Assembly (NCBI GenBank): GCA_016933335.1
Contig: JAFGBD010000037.1
Coordinates: 73,695-136,371, forward strand
Direction of reading: 5' to 3'
Length of the DNA: 62,677 nucleotides
Source: Bacteroidales bacterium
GTDB taxonomy: Bacteria; Bacteroidota; Bacteroidia; Bacteroidales; UBA10428
How positions within the stretch are numbered: the first letter of the stretch is position 1; each line of letters begins with the position of its first letter. A model generated the notes under the pieces. The model was not told the origin of the DNA. It searched no databases and saw only the letters and a program-made list of their open reading frames with translations. Below are positions 9,147-18,378 of this stretch, in pieces. The translations under genes were made by a program, and so were the position numbers.

Positions 9147-9282
9147 TGCCTGTGGATGTTCATTGTTAATTTTACCAGCCAGAAGCATCATATTCAATAC
9201 TGAAATCAACTTTTTCTGGCTTATTTTAAATAATAAAAACAGTGTTAAGATCTATGATAATATTTGATACAGACATAACTTT

Positions 9283-10395
9283 TCAGACAAAAGCTGCGTC
9301 GCCGTCTCCTTCCTGGAAAATGAATTCCCCGGTCTCACCCAGTTTATTTAACAGATCTTTACTGATCAGTACTTTATAATCCATTTTCCTGGTCAGGATA
9401 AACGGATTCTTTGACGATAAAACAGCTGCCCGCAGGAAAGGATGATAGGTGCTGATGGTTCTGGTGCCGGATCTCAGTGCATGTGCGTAGATTATTTTCA
9501 TCACCGGTTTTGCGTCCGCCTCATTGCAAAACACATAGGGTGTCTTGAGATGTGCTTCGCGGTAAGTAAGAACCATAAAAGCAATGAGATGATAAGAAGC
9601 ATCATATACCTTGATATATTGCTGGTTGAAATCTTTGATACATGCAGAAAAAGCGTATCTGCGGCTGTTATGATCCTTAAAGGGAGCATTCAGTATCCAG
9701 GGAAACCGGATCAGCCACTGAAGTGATTCCCTGCTTTTCGGGCAAAAATGCTGTAAGCTCTTTTTTCTGATAAACTCCATGGATTCATCATCAATGTCAT
9801 GCACATACTCAAAGACAACCTGCTTCAGGTCTGTTTTCGGGTACCATCTGAGCAGCCTGATTTCATTCGGTATGTTAAGAATCCGGTCTGTCGCTTTGAG
9901 CAGCCGGCCGATTTTTTTTAATCCGGGCTTTTTGGCAGTCAGTATTCCTGCCAGATTAAACCGCAGGTAACCCCGGATACCCGGCAGAGATTTGAATCCG
10001 GTAAATAATCCTGTTTTATCATAGGCTCTTTTTGCCACAGGTATATAATTGGTGATCAGAAGATGTCCATTCCATGCTTCATGGGCATGTTTCAGGAGCA
10101 TGGGAGCAATGCCTTTGCCTCTCTGCGAGGAATCCACCCACATGCAGCTAAGCCATGCAACCTTTAACCGCAGGTCTGCTGTCTGAAGCTCATCCGGAAC
10201 TGCTCCCAGGTATCCGACAAAACGGTCTTCATCGTATGCCAGGAACAGTATTTTGTCATCAAGGGCTGCCATCGGATTACGGATATGGGATATTGCCCTG
10301 TGCCGGCTGACGGGTATTACTGGCATTTGTTGATATTCAGCCGAATCAATGAAATCCTGAAGTCCTGCAATGGTAATGTCTCTGATCTTAATCAT
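9283..10395 (-). CDS. GNAT-family acyltransferase
   Basis: Residues 1-150 form a GNAT N-acyltransferase domain. The acetyl-CoA loop is at SSQRGKGIAPMLL near residues 88-100 (the R/QxxGxG/A motif), preceded by strands LFLAYDEDRFVGYLG and WLSCMWV. The 370-residue protein has about 200 further residues that may be a degenerate second GNAT fold, as in other two-domain GNAT proteins. It overlaps the start of the deacetylase gene by four bases (ATGA at 10392-10395). It is the last gene of a four-gene run with a deacetylase, a FemAB-like protein and another GNAT-like protein, suggesting work on a cell-surface glycan or lipid. Confidence 0.7.
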   Translation of the reverse strand: MIKIRDITIAGLQDFIDSAEYQQMPVIPVSRHRAISHIRNPMAALDDKILFLAYDEDRFVGYLGAVPDELQTADLRLKVAWLSCMWVDSSQRGKGIAPMLLKHAHEAWNGHLLITNYIPVAKRAYDKTGLFTGFKSLPGIRGYLRFNLAGILTAKKPGLKKIGRLLKATDRILNIPNEIRLLRWYPKTDLKQVVFEYVHDIDDESMEFIRKKSLQHFCPKSRESLQWLIRFPWILNAPFKDHNSRRYAFSACIKDFNQQYIKVYDASYHLIAFMVLTYREAHLKTPYVFCNEADAKPVMKIIYAHALRSGTRTISTYHPFLRAAVLSSKNPFILTRKMDYKVLISKDLLNKLGETGEFIFQEGDGDAAFV

Positions 10396-11414
10396 TGGTT
10401 CCTGATGATCTTGTTTTTATTGACAAATGATTTCAAAATATAATAAAAATAATCATGCCTGATTCTTTTTCTGATATTCAATTCATATTCTTCTGCAGGG
10501 ATCCGCTGTAAATGATTGGGAAAACTGTCATTTTTCATTCCTGCACAACCGAAGGTCAGATCGAAATGAGCAGCTGAGTTGATTTTCTCAAACAGGTCAT
10601 GCTGTATGCCGTAATCGGTGAAAGGAAAGGAGAAAACCCTGTATGGCAGATGAAATCTTTCGGTTATTGCGGATGTACTTTCAACTGCCTGCCTTATCTG
10701 TTCTTCCATCGGGATGTAGGAGAATCTGGGGTGATCAATACTGTGTGAGCCGAATGTAAATCCTTTCTTTATCAGGTTTTCTATCTGTTCTGTGGTAAGA
10801 TAAGGTTTTTGCTCATACAGGTAATCTTTAAAATCCAGGTGAATCAGGTTTGCCAGTTCGTCTGCAAGAAGTTTCTGGTGATAATCCATGTTCAAAAGAA
10901 AATGCATGTAAGATGGTGTCCGAATCTTTTTGCCAGCCAGCCATTCAGTAACCATGGGAAGCAGTTCTTTTGATTTTTTATTGATCTCTTTGATTATCAG
11001 GCAAACCTTATACCTGTAAAACATATCCTTGTTATCGATGAAAGCAGAATTCAGAAAACATGTGGCAGGAATACCCTTTCTGAGGAGGACAGGTGCGGCA
11101 ATCTCGGAAAATTCCCTCAGTCCGTCGTCAAAAGACAGGAAAAAAGAGGGTTCACGAAAAGGTACTTTTTCTTTTACAGCTTTTATCATGGTTTGCAGGT
11201 CAACGGGCCGGAAATCTTTCAGCAGCATATCCAGATCTGTCTCAAATTCTTTTGATGATCTTACCCTGTAAAGGCAATCAAGATGGGGCAGGGGACGGTC
11301 ACTGACTGCATGGTAAAAAGGTGCCGGCAGTTTCATACCGGTGAGTCTCTGATAGGCTCTAACCGGTATGATATCCGGAAATAAAAAATACTGGTGATAA
11401 AGAATTTTTTTCAA
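10392..11414 (-). CDS. Polysaccharide deacetylase (NodB-like)
   Basis: Carbohydrate esterase 4 family. The FDDG motif places D96 and D97 at the catalytic site. The second metal motif is HSIDH with H224 and H228. All metal ligands are therefore present. The stretch between the motifs is about 125 residues, longer than in minimal NodB domains, implying an insertion. The protein has no obvious signal peptide (it starts MKKILYHQYFLFPDIIP), so it may act on a lipid-linked precursor in the cytoplasm, as the cytoplasmic deacetylases of glycan pathways do. It sits 11 bp after the FemAB-like gene and overlaps the GNAT gene by four bases: one operon. Confidence 0.8.
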   Translation of the reverse strand: MKKILYHQYFLFPDIIPVRAYQRLTGMKLPAPFYHAVSDRPLPHLDCLYRVRSSKEFETDLDMLLKDFRPVDLQTMIKAVKEKVPFREPSFFLSFDDGLREFSEIAAPVLLRKGIPATCFLNSAFIDNKDMFYRYKVCLIIKEINKKSKELLPMVTEWLAGKKIRTPSYMHFLLNMDYHQKLLADELANLIHLDFKDYLYEQKPYLTTEQIENLIKKGFTFGSHSIDHPRFSYIPMEEQIRQAVESTSAITERFHLPYRVFSFPFTDYGIQHDLFEKINSAAHFDLTFGCAGMKNDSFPNHLQRIPAEEYELNIRKRIRHDYFYYILKSFVNKNKIIRNQ

Positions 11415-11425
11415 CCCGGTTTGGT

Positions 11426-12349
11426 TTAAACCTGTTTTTTAAATAATCTCAGCGGCCATGGCAGTTGGTTAATAATAACAACAGGATAATGTCGTATTTC
11501 AGAACCAAATGTGCTGTTAAAATATGCAATTCCCGGTAAATTGGAACCTGAAAAATCAAATATTTTTTTGCTGCCGGCATATTTTCTGATTTGATTGTTA
11601 ACCAGCAGGTACATTGCCTGGCATTGTTTACCGTAAAAAGAAGATGCACACACTGAAAAAATGCACCGGTTTTCTGTTATCAGAAACAAGGCTGTTCCGC
11701 ACAGAACACCTTCAGACGAATAGCAGCCGTATAATTCACCTGATGCTCTGTCCAGGAGATGACCGGTCAGATTGGCCAGCCTTTGATAGTCTTCTCTTTT
11801 CATCTGTTTCATCCGGTCTTCAAGGTTCGATCTTACAAATTCAACAAATGTTACGGCGGATAAATCAGAACGGATTTCCAGCCCGCAGTTTTCAGCTTTT
11901 TTTATATTCCTTTTACAGTTCCTGTTAAACCTTTCAAATAATTCTTCATACGAAAAGGAAAGATCGATCTCATGATTGTTATTTTGCCGGACATGATAGG
12001 CATTTCCCTCCTTAACCGTATTAAATTCATTTAGCTGAATCCGGGCATATTTATATTTTGAGAGGATGAGGCTTAAAAATTCATGCGCCAGTTCTTCAGA
12101 AGGCAGTTCCGGAGAAAAAATGCCGAGCTGCTGTGTGAACAATGGCGGATAAATATATTTAATTCCAAATTTAACAGCCCGGGTAACCGGCATGACAGCC
12201 CGGTAGTCATCAAGGATGATCGCATCCCATCCGGGGATAACCCTGTCGAGGTACCATGAATAGGCGTAAATGAACTCATTTGCTGAATGGGCTATGCAGT
12301 CATCCCATTTCTCTTTATCAATGCTGTTATGAGGGTAATATTCTATCAT
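11426..12349 (-). CDS. FemAB/BioF2-like GNAT transferase
   Basis: The 307-residue product from the ATG at 12349 matches the layout of the double-GNAT (PF13480/FemAB-type) family. It has an N-terminal lobe with WDAIILDDYRAVMP, a central LFERFNRNCKRNIKKAE segment and a C-terminal LYGCYSSEGVLCGTALFLI lobe. FemX-like members transfer amino acids to peptidoglycan precursors; others acylate sugars. An upstream in-frame start at 12385 would add 12 residues without conserved character. Pairing of such a protein with a polysaccharide deacetylase is also known from exopolysaccharide/exosortase loci, although no exosortase is seen here. Confidence 0.7.
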   Translation of the reverse strand: MIEYYPHNSIDKEKWDDCIAHSANEFIYAYSWYLDRVIPGWDAIILDDYRAVMPVTRAVKFGIKYIYPPLFTQQLGIFSPELPSEELAHEFLSLILSKYKYARIQLNEFNTVKEGNAYHVRQNNNHEIDLSFSYEELFERFNRNCKRNIKKAENCGLEIRSDLSAVTFVEFVRSNLEDRMKQMKREDYQRLANLTGHLLDRASGELYGCYSSEGVLCGTALFLITENRCIFSVCASSFYGKQCQAMYLLVNNQIRKYAGSKKIFDFSGSNLPGIAYFNSTFGSEIRHYPVVIINQLPWPLRLFKKQV

Positions 12350-12429
12350 TAAAAATTGTAAGAGAGACAGATAAGGATTATTCAAAATGGCAGGCTATGA
12401 TCATTTATTCCGGAATTTACTTATCCGGG

Positions 12430-13584
12430 TCATTGATAATGGTTAACGGCCGGTTTGGGTTGGGCCAGATCCTTCTGAAATATCCTGTATCTTTTATAAA
12501 CCTTACCTCCGATCCTTTCAAATTCAGCACGTGTTTTAACATTATGCTCGAGAATAAGATGGCTGTCGATGATCTCCATTCCCTGAGCCTGTGCTTCCTG
12601 AAGTATCCGCACTCCCATTAATGCATCAATACCCGAATTCCTGTATTCATCCTTCACAGCGCCCAGAAGCGTCACAAGCATCCTGGTCTTCCTGCTGGTC
12701 ATAATAATTTTTATAAGCCCGGTCGGGAACAGTCTGCCCTTTGCCAGCCTGATACCCTCCGCGATATCGGGTATGGCAAGAACAAAAGCCACCAGTTCTC
12801 CTTCTCCTGATGTTACAATCTTGACATATCTTGGATTGATGACCGGCATATACCTGCCTGCCAGATAATCCATCTCTCCGGCTTCGATTTCCGAAAAACC
12901 ATAAATGTTTTTATAGGTTTCGTTTATCAGGCGGAAAACCGGTTTGATATAAGGCCGCAAGGCTTTCTTTGTCGTAAATTCGACCAGGTGAATGTTGTTA
13001 CGCTGAAGTGTCCTGTTTTTGATTTCCTCGTAAATGGGGGGGATTTTTTCCGGTATTGCCGTTTTATAAACAACCAGGTCAACCTCCTTTGAGAATCCGT
13101 TGTTTTCAAGAAGCCTGACCATGTATTCATAATTGCAGTTGGTGGCAATGACAATTGGCTGATCAAAACCCTCAATCAGCATGCCCTGCGGATCTTTATC
13201 CGAGAATCCGAGCGGTCCGACCAGCTTTGTCATTCCCATTCCGGCTGCCCAGTCTTCGATAAATTTTATAAGGGCAGAGGCAACCTCAGGATCATCATAA
13301 CATTCAATATTAAAAAAACGTGCCGTTTTGGTCTGATGGACTTCATTGTACTTGTGGCTGATAATACCCATAATCCTGCCAACCACTTCTTTATCTCTGT
13401 ATGCCAGAGCAAGCGCGCTGTCGCAATTGGAAAACGAACGGTTTTTTTTTGGATTGTAAAAGTCCCGTTCGTCAATATAAAGGGGTGGAATCCAGTTTTT
13501 ATGATTCTTGTGGATTTTCTCAGGGAGAAAGATAAAATCTCTTAATTCACCTTTTTTCGATACTTCTTTGATGGTCACAGGCAT
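12430..13584 (-). CDS. GNAT-like N-acetyltransferase (YghO-like)
   Basis: The 384-residue protein starts MPVTIKEVSKKGELRDFI and contains the segments WIPPLYIDERDFYNPKKN and GPLGFSDKDPQGMLIEGFD. These are typical of a widespread uncharacterised family annotated as GNAT-like or YghO. A GNAT core is visible around RVIMG... in the N-terminal half and a second acyl-CoA-like fold in the C-terminal half (RNSGIDALMGVRILQ). The substrate is unknown. It is the first gene of the acyltransferase/deacetylase run, with 80 bp before the next start. Confidence 0.65.
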   Translation of the reverse strand: MPVTIKEVSKKGELRDFIFLPEKIHKNHKNWIPPLYIDERDFYNPKKNRSFSNCDSALALAYRDKEVVGRIMGIISHKYNEVHQTKTARFFNIECYDDPEVASALIKFIEDWAAGMGMTKLVGPLGFSDKDPQGMLIEGFDQPIVIATNCNYEYMVRLLENNGFSKEVDLVVYKTAIPEKIPPIYEEIKNRTLQRNNIHLVEFTTKKALRPYIKPVFRLINETYKNIYGFSEIEAGEMDYLAGRYMPVINPRYVKIVTSGEGELVAFVLAIPDIAEGIRLAKGRLFPTGLIKIIMTSRKTRMLVTLLGAVKDEYRNSGIDALMGVRILQEAQAQGMEIIDSHLILEHNVKTRAEFERIGGKVYKRYRIFQKDLAQPKPAVNHYQ

Positions 13585-13627
13585 CAGGGTTCGTTTTTTA
13601 GGTGGACGAAATATACAATTTTTTATA

Positions 13628-13675
13628 AAAAATCCGGTTTAATCTGCTTATTTTTTTGAGAAACCCGGATTTTAA
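13628..13675 (-). terminator. Intrinsic terminator after cstA
   Basis: On the minus strand AAAATCCGG(G)TTT pairs with AAACCGGATTTT (one bulged G) around a roughly 20-base loop and is followed by T-rich sequence. It lies just downstream of the cstA stop at 13691 and upstream of the next minus-strand gene. Confidence 0.65.
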
Positions 13676-13690
13676 AACCGCAATAAATAC

Positions 13691-15136
13691 TCAGGCGCAC
13701 TGTCCGGTATTTACTGCATTCCTCCTGTAAGCATATACCTGGAACATTACAGCCAGGGCCAGAGCACAGACAATCCCGATAATATATCCTAAAGTAATCG
13801 ATAAATGCAATCCTTCAGGGGCAACACAAATATATGATGTGATTACTACAGTCATAAATATGGCCGGCAGAAAGGTGATCCAGTAAAACTTGTTCTCTTT
13901 TACCAGATAGACTGTAATTGTCCATAATACAATGGTTGCAAGTGTCTGGTTACTCCAGGCAAAGTATCTCCAGATAATGCTGAAATCAACTTGAGTTAAT
14001 AAAAAACCAATTGCGAATAAAGGCAGGCTGATCTTTAGCCGGTTCATTACTTTTTTCTGTTTAACATTCAAAAAATCGGCCACGATGAGCCTGGCACTTC
14101 TGAAAGCAGTATCGCCGGATGTTATAGGAGCGGCTACTACACCCAATAGTGCAAGCACTCCTCCCAGTTTGCCCAGCAGGGTATTTGAAATTTCATTCAC
14201 TACCCAGGCGGCATTACCCTGATGACTGTTCATCACACCATTCAGTTCACGTACACCTCCAAAAAATGCCATGGCAGCAGCAGCCCATATCAATGCAACA
14301 ATTCCCTCAGAAATCATGGCACCATAGAAGACCCTGCGGCCAAGTCCTTCATTTTTTATACACCGGGCCATCATGGGCGACTGGGTTGAATGAAAGCCGG
14401 ATATGGCACCACAAGCAATGCTGATAAACATCATCGGGAAAAGCGGGAACTTACCTGGTTCCGAATGCATATTATGAAGACCTGACAATGATATTTCAGG
14501 AATCCTGTATCCTTCTGCCAGCAAACCAATGGTAATACCTGCCGCCATAAAGAGCAGTGCAAAACCAAATATGGGGTATATGCGCCCTATGAGCTTGTCA
14601 ATCGGCAACATGGTAGCCATCATATAATAGAAGAACACCACGATTACCCAAAATGCCAGTCCCGGATGCTGATTGGTTATGCCAGCCAGAATGGATGCAG
14701 GTCCCATGATAAAAACAGCCCCGACAAGCACCATTAGTATGACCGTGAATCCGCGTGTGAATTGTTTCATTCCTCCGCCGAGATATTTTCCAATGATCTC
14801 CGGGATACTGAGTCCGTTTAAACGAACTGAGATCATTCCTGAAAAGAAATCGTGAACGGCGCCGCCAAAAATACAGCCAAACACTATCCAAAGAAAAGCC
14901 GACGGACCCCACATGGCACCTGCTACAGCACCGAATATGGGCCCCAGTCCGGCAATGTTGAGAAACTGTATCAGAAATATCTTGCCCCAGGGCAGGGGCA
15001 CATAATCCATCCCGTCCTGCATGGTGTAGGCCGGTGTCGGACGATTCTTATCAGTACCGAATATCTTTTCAACGATTCTGCCATAAATGAAATAACCCAG
15101 AAACAGGGCTATGATAGAAACAACAAATGTAACCAT
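13691..15136 (-). CDS. cstA: Carbon starvation protein CstA family transporter
   Basis: Integral membrane protein of 481 residues with about 13 hydrophobic segments. The CstA signature region is recognisable from residue 45 onward (PLPWGKIFLIQFLNIAGLGPI, FGAVAGAMWGP, VHDFFSGMISVR). Family members import peptides or pyruvate during carbon limitation. It is shorter than the enterobacterial 700-residue proteins, lacking extra C-terminal segments; the short form is usual in Bacteroidota. It is transcribed alone, with a terminator downstream and a 247-bp upstream gap in which no standard promoter was found. Confidence 0.88.
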   Translation of the reverse strand: MVTFVVSIIALFLGYFIYGRIVEKIFGTDKNRPTPAYTMQDGMDYVPLPWGKIFLIQFLNIAGLGPIFGAVAGAMWGPSAFLWIVFGCIFGGAVHDFFSGMISVRLNGLSIPEIIGKYLGGGMKQFTRGFTVILMVLVGAVFIMGPASILAGITNQHPGLAFWVIVVFFYYMMATMLPIDKLIGRIYPIFGFALLFMAAGITIGLLAEGYRIPEISLSGLHNMHSEPGKFPLFPMMFISIACGAISGFHSTQSPMMARCIKNEGLGRRVFYGAMISEGIVALIWAAAAMAFFGGVRELNGVMNSHQGNAAWVVNEISNTLLGKLGGVLALLGVVAAPITSGDTAFRSARLIVADFLNVKQKKVMNRLKISLPLFAIGFLLTQVDFSIIWRYFAWSNQTLATIVLWTITVYLVKENKFYWITFLPAIFMTVVITSYICVAPEGLHLSITLGYIIGIVCALALAVMFQVYAYRRNAVNTGQCA

Positions 15137-15383
15137 AATGCAAGTCTTATGTTGGGATCAATATTATTACCCGCCTGGTAATTTTAGTCTGAGCTGTATA
15201 TTTGCAGGTTCAGTTATCCAGCCAGCCGTGGTATAAAAGTGTGTTCTGTTTACCATTTTAAGCATTCTGCGCTTTAAAATTAAAAAATATTTCTCTGATA
15301 TATAAAATATTCGGAATTAAAAGGTGAAGAGAGTGCCGTGAAAAGATTCTGTCTATGACCGCGGCCGATTGTACAGATTTACA

Positions 15384-16781
15384 CTAGCCATTATTAACCT
15401 TATGTTTTCCTCTTGCAAGTGACGCAAATACTCCCAGGAAACACAGGATACTGAACAGAATAAAAATGATTTTTGTGCTCTGAATAAATAGTTGATGGTT
15501 TGCTGCGGTAATTTTGGCATTACCGATCAGTACATTGAAAACCATGGTGGCTATACCCATGCTTACCATCTGACCGGTCAGACGCATTGTACCTACCGTT
15601 GCGGAAGCCACACCAAGGAACTTTTTTTCTACTGAGCTCATGATGGAATTGGTGTTGGGCGATGAAAACAATCCGAATCCGGTACCGAGGATTACCAGGC
15701 TGGAAATGATATATCCGTTTGTCGTGGCATCATTCAGAAAAGAAAGAAAGACCAGCCCTCCCGTTATGATAGCCATTCCGAGAGAGGACAGGATACGGGG
15801 ATCGTACCTGTCTGACATCCTTCCTGAAAAGGAAGCGACCACCATCATGACCAGGGGCTGTGTTATCAGTATTACCCCGGCTTCTTTTGGAGATGATCCC
15901 TTGACGTACTGGAGGTAAAGACTAAGAACAAAACTAATGGCAAATGTTGCAGCGTAATTGATCAGTGCTGCCAGGTTGGAAAAGGCAAAGACACGGTTGT
16001 TTTTAAAAAGGTGAATATTCATAACCGGGTAGGCTGCTCTGAGCTCAATGAATATAAAGATCATTATCCCGGCAGCCCCGGGGATTGTGAGAATAATCCC
16101 GGACCTGTCAGGTAATATGGAGAATCCGTACATTAAGACGGCAATTGCAACCATATAAACCACCGAACCGCCATAATCAAATTTTTCCCCCCTGGCTTCG
16201 GCCCACTCTGTTTTAACAGCCAAAATCGTAACCAGGGCAACAGTTAGCCCGAAAGGTATGGTAATGATGAAGAGACTTCTCCACCCTAAATACTCGGTGA
16301 GCAATCCGCCCAGGAAGGGGGCAACGGATAAACCCAGGTATACTGCTGATACGGTGTATCCGATGGCTTTGCCACGTTCACTGACAGGAAAGGCCGAAGT
16401 GATGATTGCCATGCCTGTACCGAACATCATGGCACTGCCCATTCCCTGTATCACCCTTGAGGCAATGAGCATGGCGCCCGATGATGAAAGTGCACAAAGA
16501 AGAGATGACAGGGCCACGATCAGGTTACCATAAAGAAAGATCTTTTTTCGTCCCACAATATCGGCAGCTTTGCCAAACGGAACCAGAAAGACGGCAGATG
16601 ACAGTAAAAATGCCATGGCTATCCAGCCTGTACTTACTGCATTCATACCAAACTCTGTGGCAATACTAGGTATGGCAATATTGACTGCAGCCCCGAGAAA
16701 AGGATTAACCACCGAAGTAAGAATAACCAGCAACAGTATGACGTTTTTGCGGTATCCGGCAGGTTTTTTTTCTGTTTTCAT
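15384..16781 (-). CDS. MFS transporter, DHA2-like drug exporter
   Basis: Major facilitator protein of 465 residues with about 14 predicted membrane segments, as in the DHA2/EmrB-QacA group. The motif-A loop GKAADIVGRKKIF lies between segments 2 and 3 (about residues 69-81). Motif C-like sequence is present near GYTVSAVYLGLSVAPFLGG. It probably exports toxic compounds with proton antiport. The substrate cannot be told. No regulator gene is adjacent; the mscS-like gene ends 83 bp upstream on the same strand. Confidence 0.8.
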   Translation of the reverse strand: MKTEKKPAGYRKNVILLLVILTSVVNPFLGAAVNIAIPSIATEFGMNAVSTGWIAMAFLLSSAVFLVPFGKAADIVGRKKIFLYGNLIVALSSLLCALSSSGAMLIASRVIQGMGSAMMFGTGMAIITSAFPVSERGKAIGYTVSAVYLGLSVAPFLGGLLTEYLGWRSLFIITIPFGLTVALVTILAVKTEWAEARGEKFDYGGSVVYMVAIAVLMYGFSILPDRSGIILTIPGAAGIMIFIFIELRAAYPVMNIHLFKNNRVFAFSNLAALINYAATFAISFVLSLYLQYVKGSSPKEAGVILITQPLVMMVVASFSGRMSDRYDPRILSSLGMAIITGGLVFLSFLNDATTNGYIISSLVILGTGFGLFSSPNTNSIMSSVEKKFLGVASATVGTMRLTGQMVSMGIATMVFNVLIGNAKITAANHQLFIQSTKIIFILFSILCFLGVFASLARGKHKVNNG

Positions 16782-16864
16782 TTCTGGGGACTGGTTTTTT
16801 CCGGAAGGGCCGAAAATAAAACTTCAAATCCGGATCTGGAAAAAGATTTCAAAGCCGGATAATG

Positions 16865-17908
16865 TTATTTTTCAAGAAACAGTGTTTGTGTGGGATAGGC
16901 AAATTCAATCCCTCTTTTTGCAAATTCCTCAAAGATTCTAAGATTAATGGACTGCTGAATATCCATGTATACATTGTATTCGGTGCTTAGCACAAAATAG
17001 ACAATTTCGAAGTTCAGGCTGAAATCCCCGTATTTACTGAAATGAGCCCGATCGAACTCTGTATTTTCCGTGGAGGTAACAATATTTTTAATGATTTCGG
17101 GTATGACACGCAGGTTTTCAAGGCTGGTCTGATAAGTGACACCGAGTGTAAAAAGCACCCTGCGCCTTGCCATACGTTTATAATTGTGTATGCGTGAAGC
17201 GGAGAGATCGCTGTTTGCAAAGACCAGTTCTTCACCTGACAGACTGCGGATACGGGAAGTTTTAATGCCAATGGATTCAACGGTTCCCAGCTTATCATCC
17301 ACAATGATAAAGTCTCCGACTTCGAAAGGCTTGTCAAAGAAAATAACAAAATAGTTGAACAGGTCGCCGAGAATGTTCTGGGCAGCAAGGGCTATCGCGA
17401 TTCCGCCGATACCCAGACCGGTAATGAAAGCTGTCACATCATAATCAAAATTATCCATCAGGAATACAATACCCAGTATCCAAACAACAATTTTGATGAT
17501 AACCATAATGCCCTTGATCTGCTTGAGCTTCGCCTCAGTGTCATCATATTTCGTCATCCTGACCTCGATGGCATATTTAATGGATGCAATAACCAGGCGT
17601 AACGCGAAAAAAGTAATAACAACCACCGACAGGCCATGAAGCAGTTTTTCCACCTTGTCAGTCAGATCCAGTGTTGTTACAGCCAGGTAAAAAGCCCCGA
17701 AATTAAGCAGGGGCAGAACAGCCCGTTCAACGGTATTGACGATGAAGTCATCAATGGTTGTTTTTGTCTTTTTCGACCATTTCTTCAGACGCCACAATAC
17801 GATTTTCCTTATGAATCTTAAAGCAATGATAAGAGCAACAAATAAACCTGTTGCAATCAGGTAATCCAGCACGGTGTTGTTGTAATAAACTAGCTCAAGA
17901 TATTTCAT
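16865..17908 (-). CDS. Mechanosensitive ion channel, MscS family
   Basis: A 347-residue protein with four N-terminal hydrophobic segments (residues 12-30, 70-105, 130-150, 160-180) and the MscS core: the pore helix GLGIGGIAIALAAQNILGDLFNYFVI around residues 167-192, then the beta domain (FEVGDFIIVDD) and the C-terminal alpha/beta domain. It releases solutes on hypo-osmotic shock and resides in the inner membrane. The length is typical of Bacteroidota MscS proteins with an extra helix pair. It ends 83 bp before the MFS gene; the two are not clearly linked in function. Confidence 0.88.
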   Translation of the reverse strand: MKYLELVYYNNTVLDYLIATGLFVALIIALRFIRKIVLWRLKKWSKKTKTTIDDFIVNTVERAVLPLLNFGAFYLAVTTLDLTDKVEKLLHGLSVVVITFFALRLVIASIKYAIEVRMTKYDDTEAKLKQIKGIMVIIKIVVWILGIVFLMDNFDYDVTAFITGLGIGGIAIALAAQNILGDLFNYFVIFFDKPFEVGDFIIVDDKLGTVESIGIKTSRIRSLSGEELVFANSDLSASRIHNYKRMARRRVLFTLGVTYQTSLENLRVIPEIIKNIVTSTENTEFDRAHFSKYGDFSLNFEIVYFVLSTEYNVYMDIQQSINLRIFEEFAKRGIEFAYPTQTLFLEK

Positions 17909-18046
17909 GACATGATAATATTAGAGGTTATAAATAAACTTTAAAAGTAAGGATTATTTAACAACGATCCTTGATCTTTTCTGCCTCAGGATGCAGAGAA
18001 ACCGTTCTTAATACATGATATTCAGCACAGTATGGCAATGATTCAG

Positions 18047-18340
18047 CTATGCCGTTTTAATGATATCCCAGACAAACGCCCTTACTCCTACCTCTTTGTG
18101 TATATCATCGAGTTTTTGCACTTTTTCAAGCAGCGTGTCAACCTTTTCATCAGGTATGACAGTGAGCGCTGCCGAATTCATCTCCGGCCATGTATGTGTA
18201 CCCTGGCGCGGTTCCCCTGTTTCAGTGCCTCTGCCCTGGACATTTTCCCACCAGGTAAATCCCCTTATTCCGAGCCGGTCGAACATATATTCGACACGTT
18301 CGGTGTTGGTCTGGTTAAAAACAATAAATACAGCCTTCAT
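18047..18340 (-). CDS. PII-like protein of the PG0541 transporter-associated family
   Basis: The 97-residue protein has a ferredoxin-like beta-alpha-beta layout (MKAVFIVFN...VEYMFDRLGIRGFTWWENVQGRG...TVIPDEKVDTLLEKV). It belongs to a small family found with RND pumps in Bacteroidota and named after PG0541 of Porphyromonas gingivalis. It follows the RND gene by 38 bp on the same strand and closes the operon. The GRGTETGEPRQG stretch at residues 36-47 corresponds to the T-loop region of PII proteins. By analogy it may sense a small molecule and gate the pump; no ligand is known to me. Confidence in family is good, in role low. Confidence 0.75.
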   Translation of the reverse strand: MKAVFIVFNQTNTERVEYMFDRLGIRGFTWWENVQGRGTETGEPRQGTHTWPEMNSAALTVIPDEKVDTLLEKVQKLDDIHKEVGVRAFVWDIIKTA

Positions 18341-18378
18341 ATTTATAATATTTTTGTTATATCCAATTTGTTTCAGAC

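Noticed and set aside
15190..15210. TATATTTG (-7-like) on the + strand upstream of cstA
   Set aside because: It points away from cstA and no + strand gene follows.
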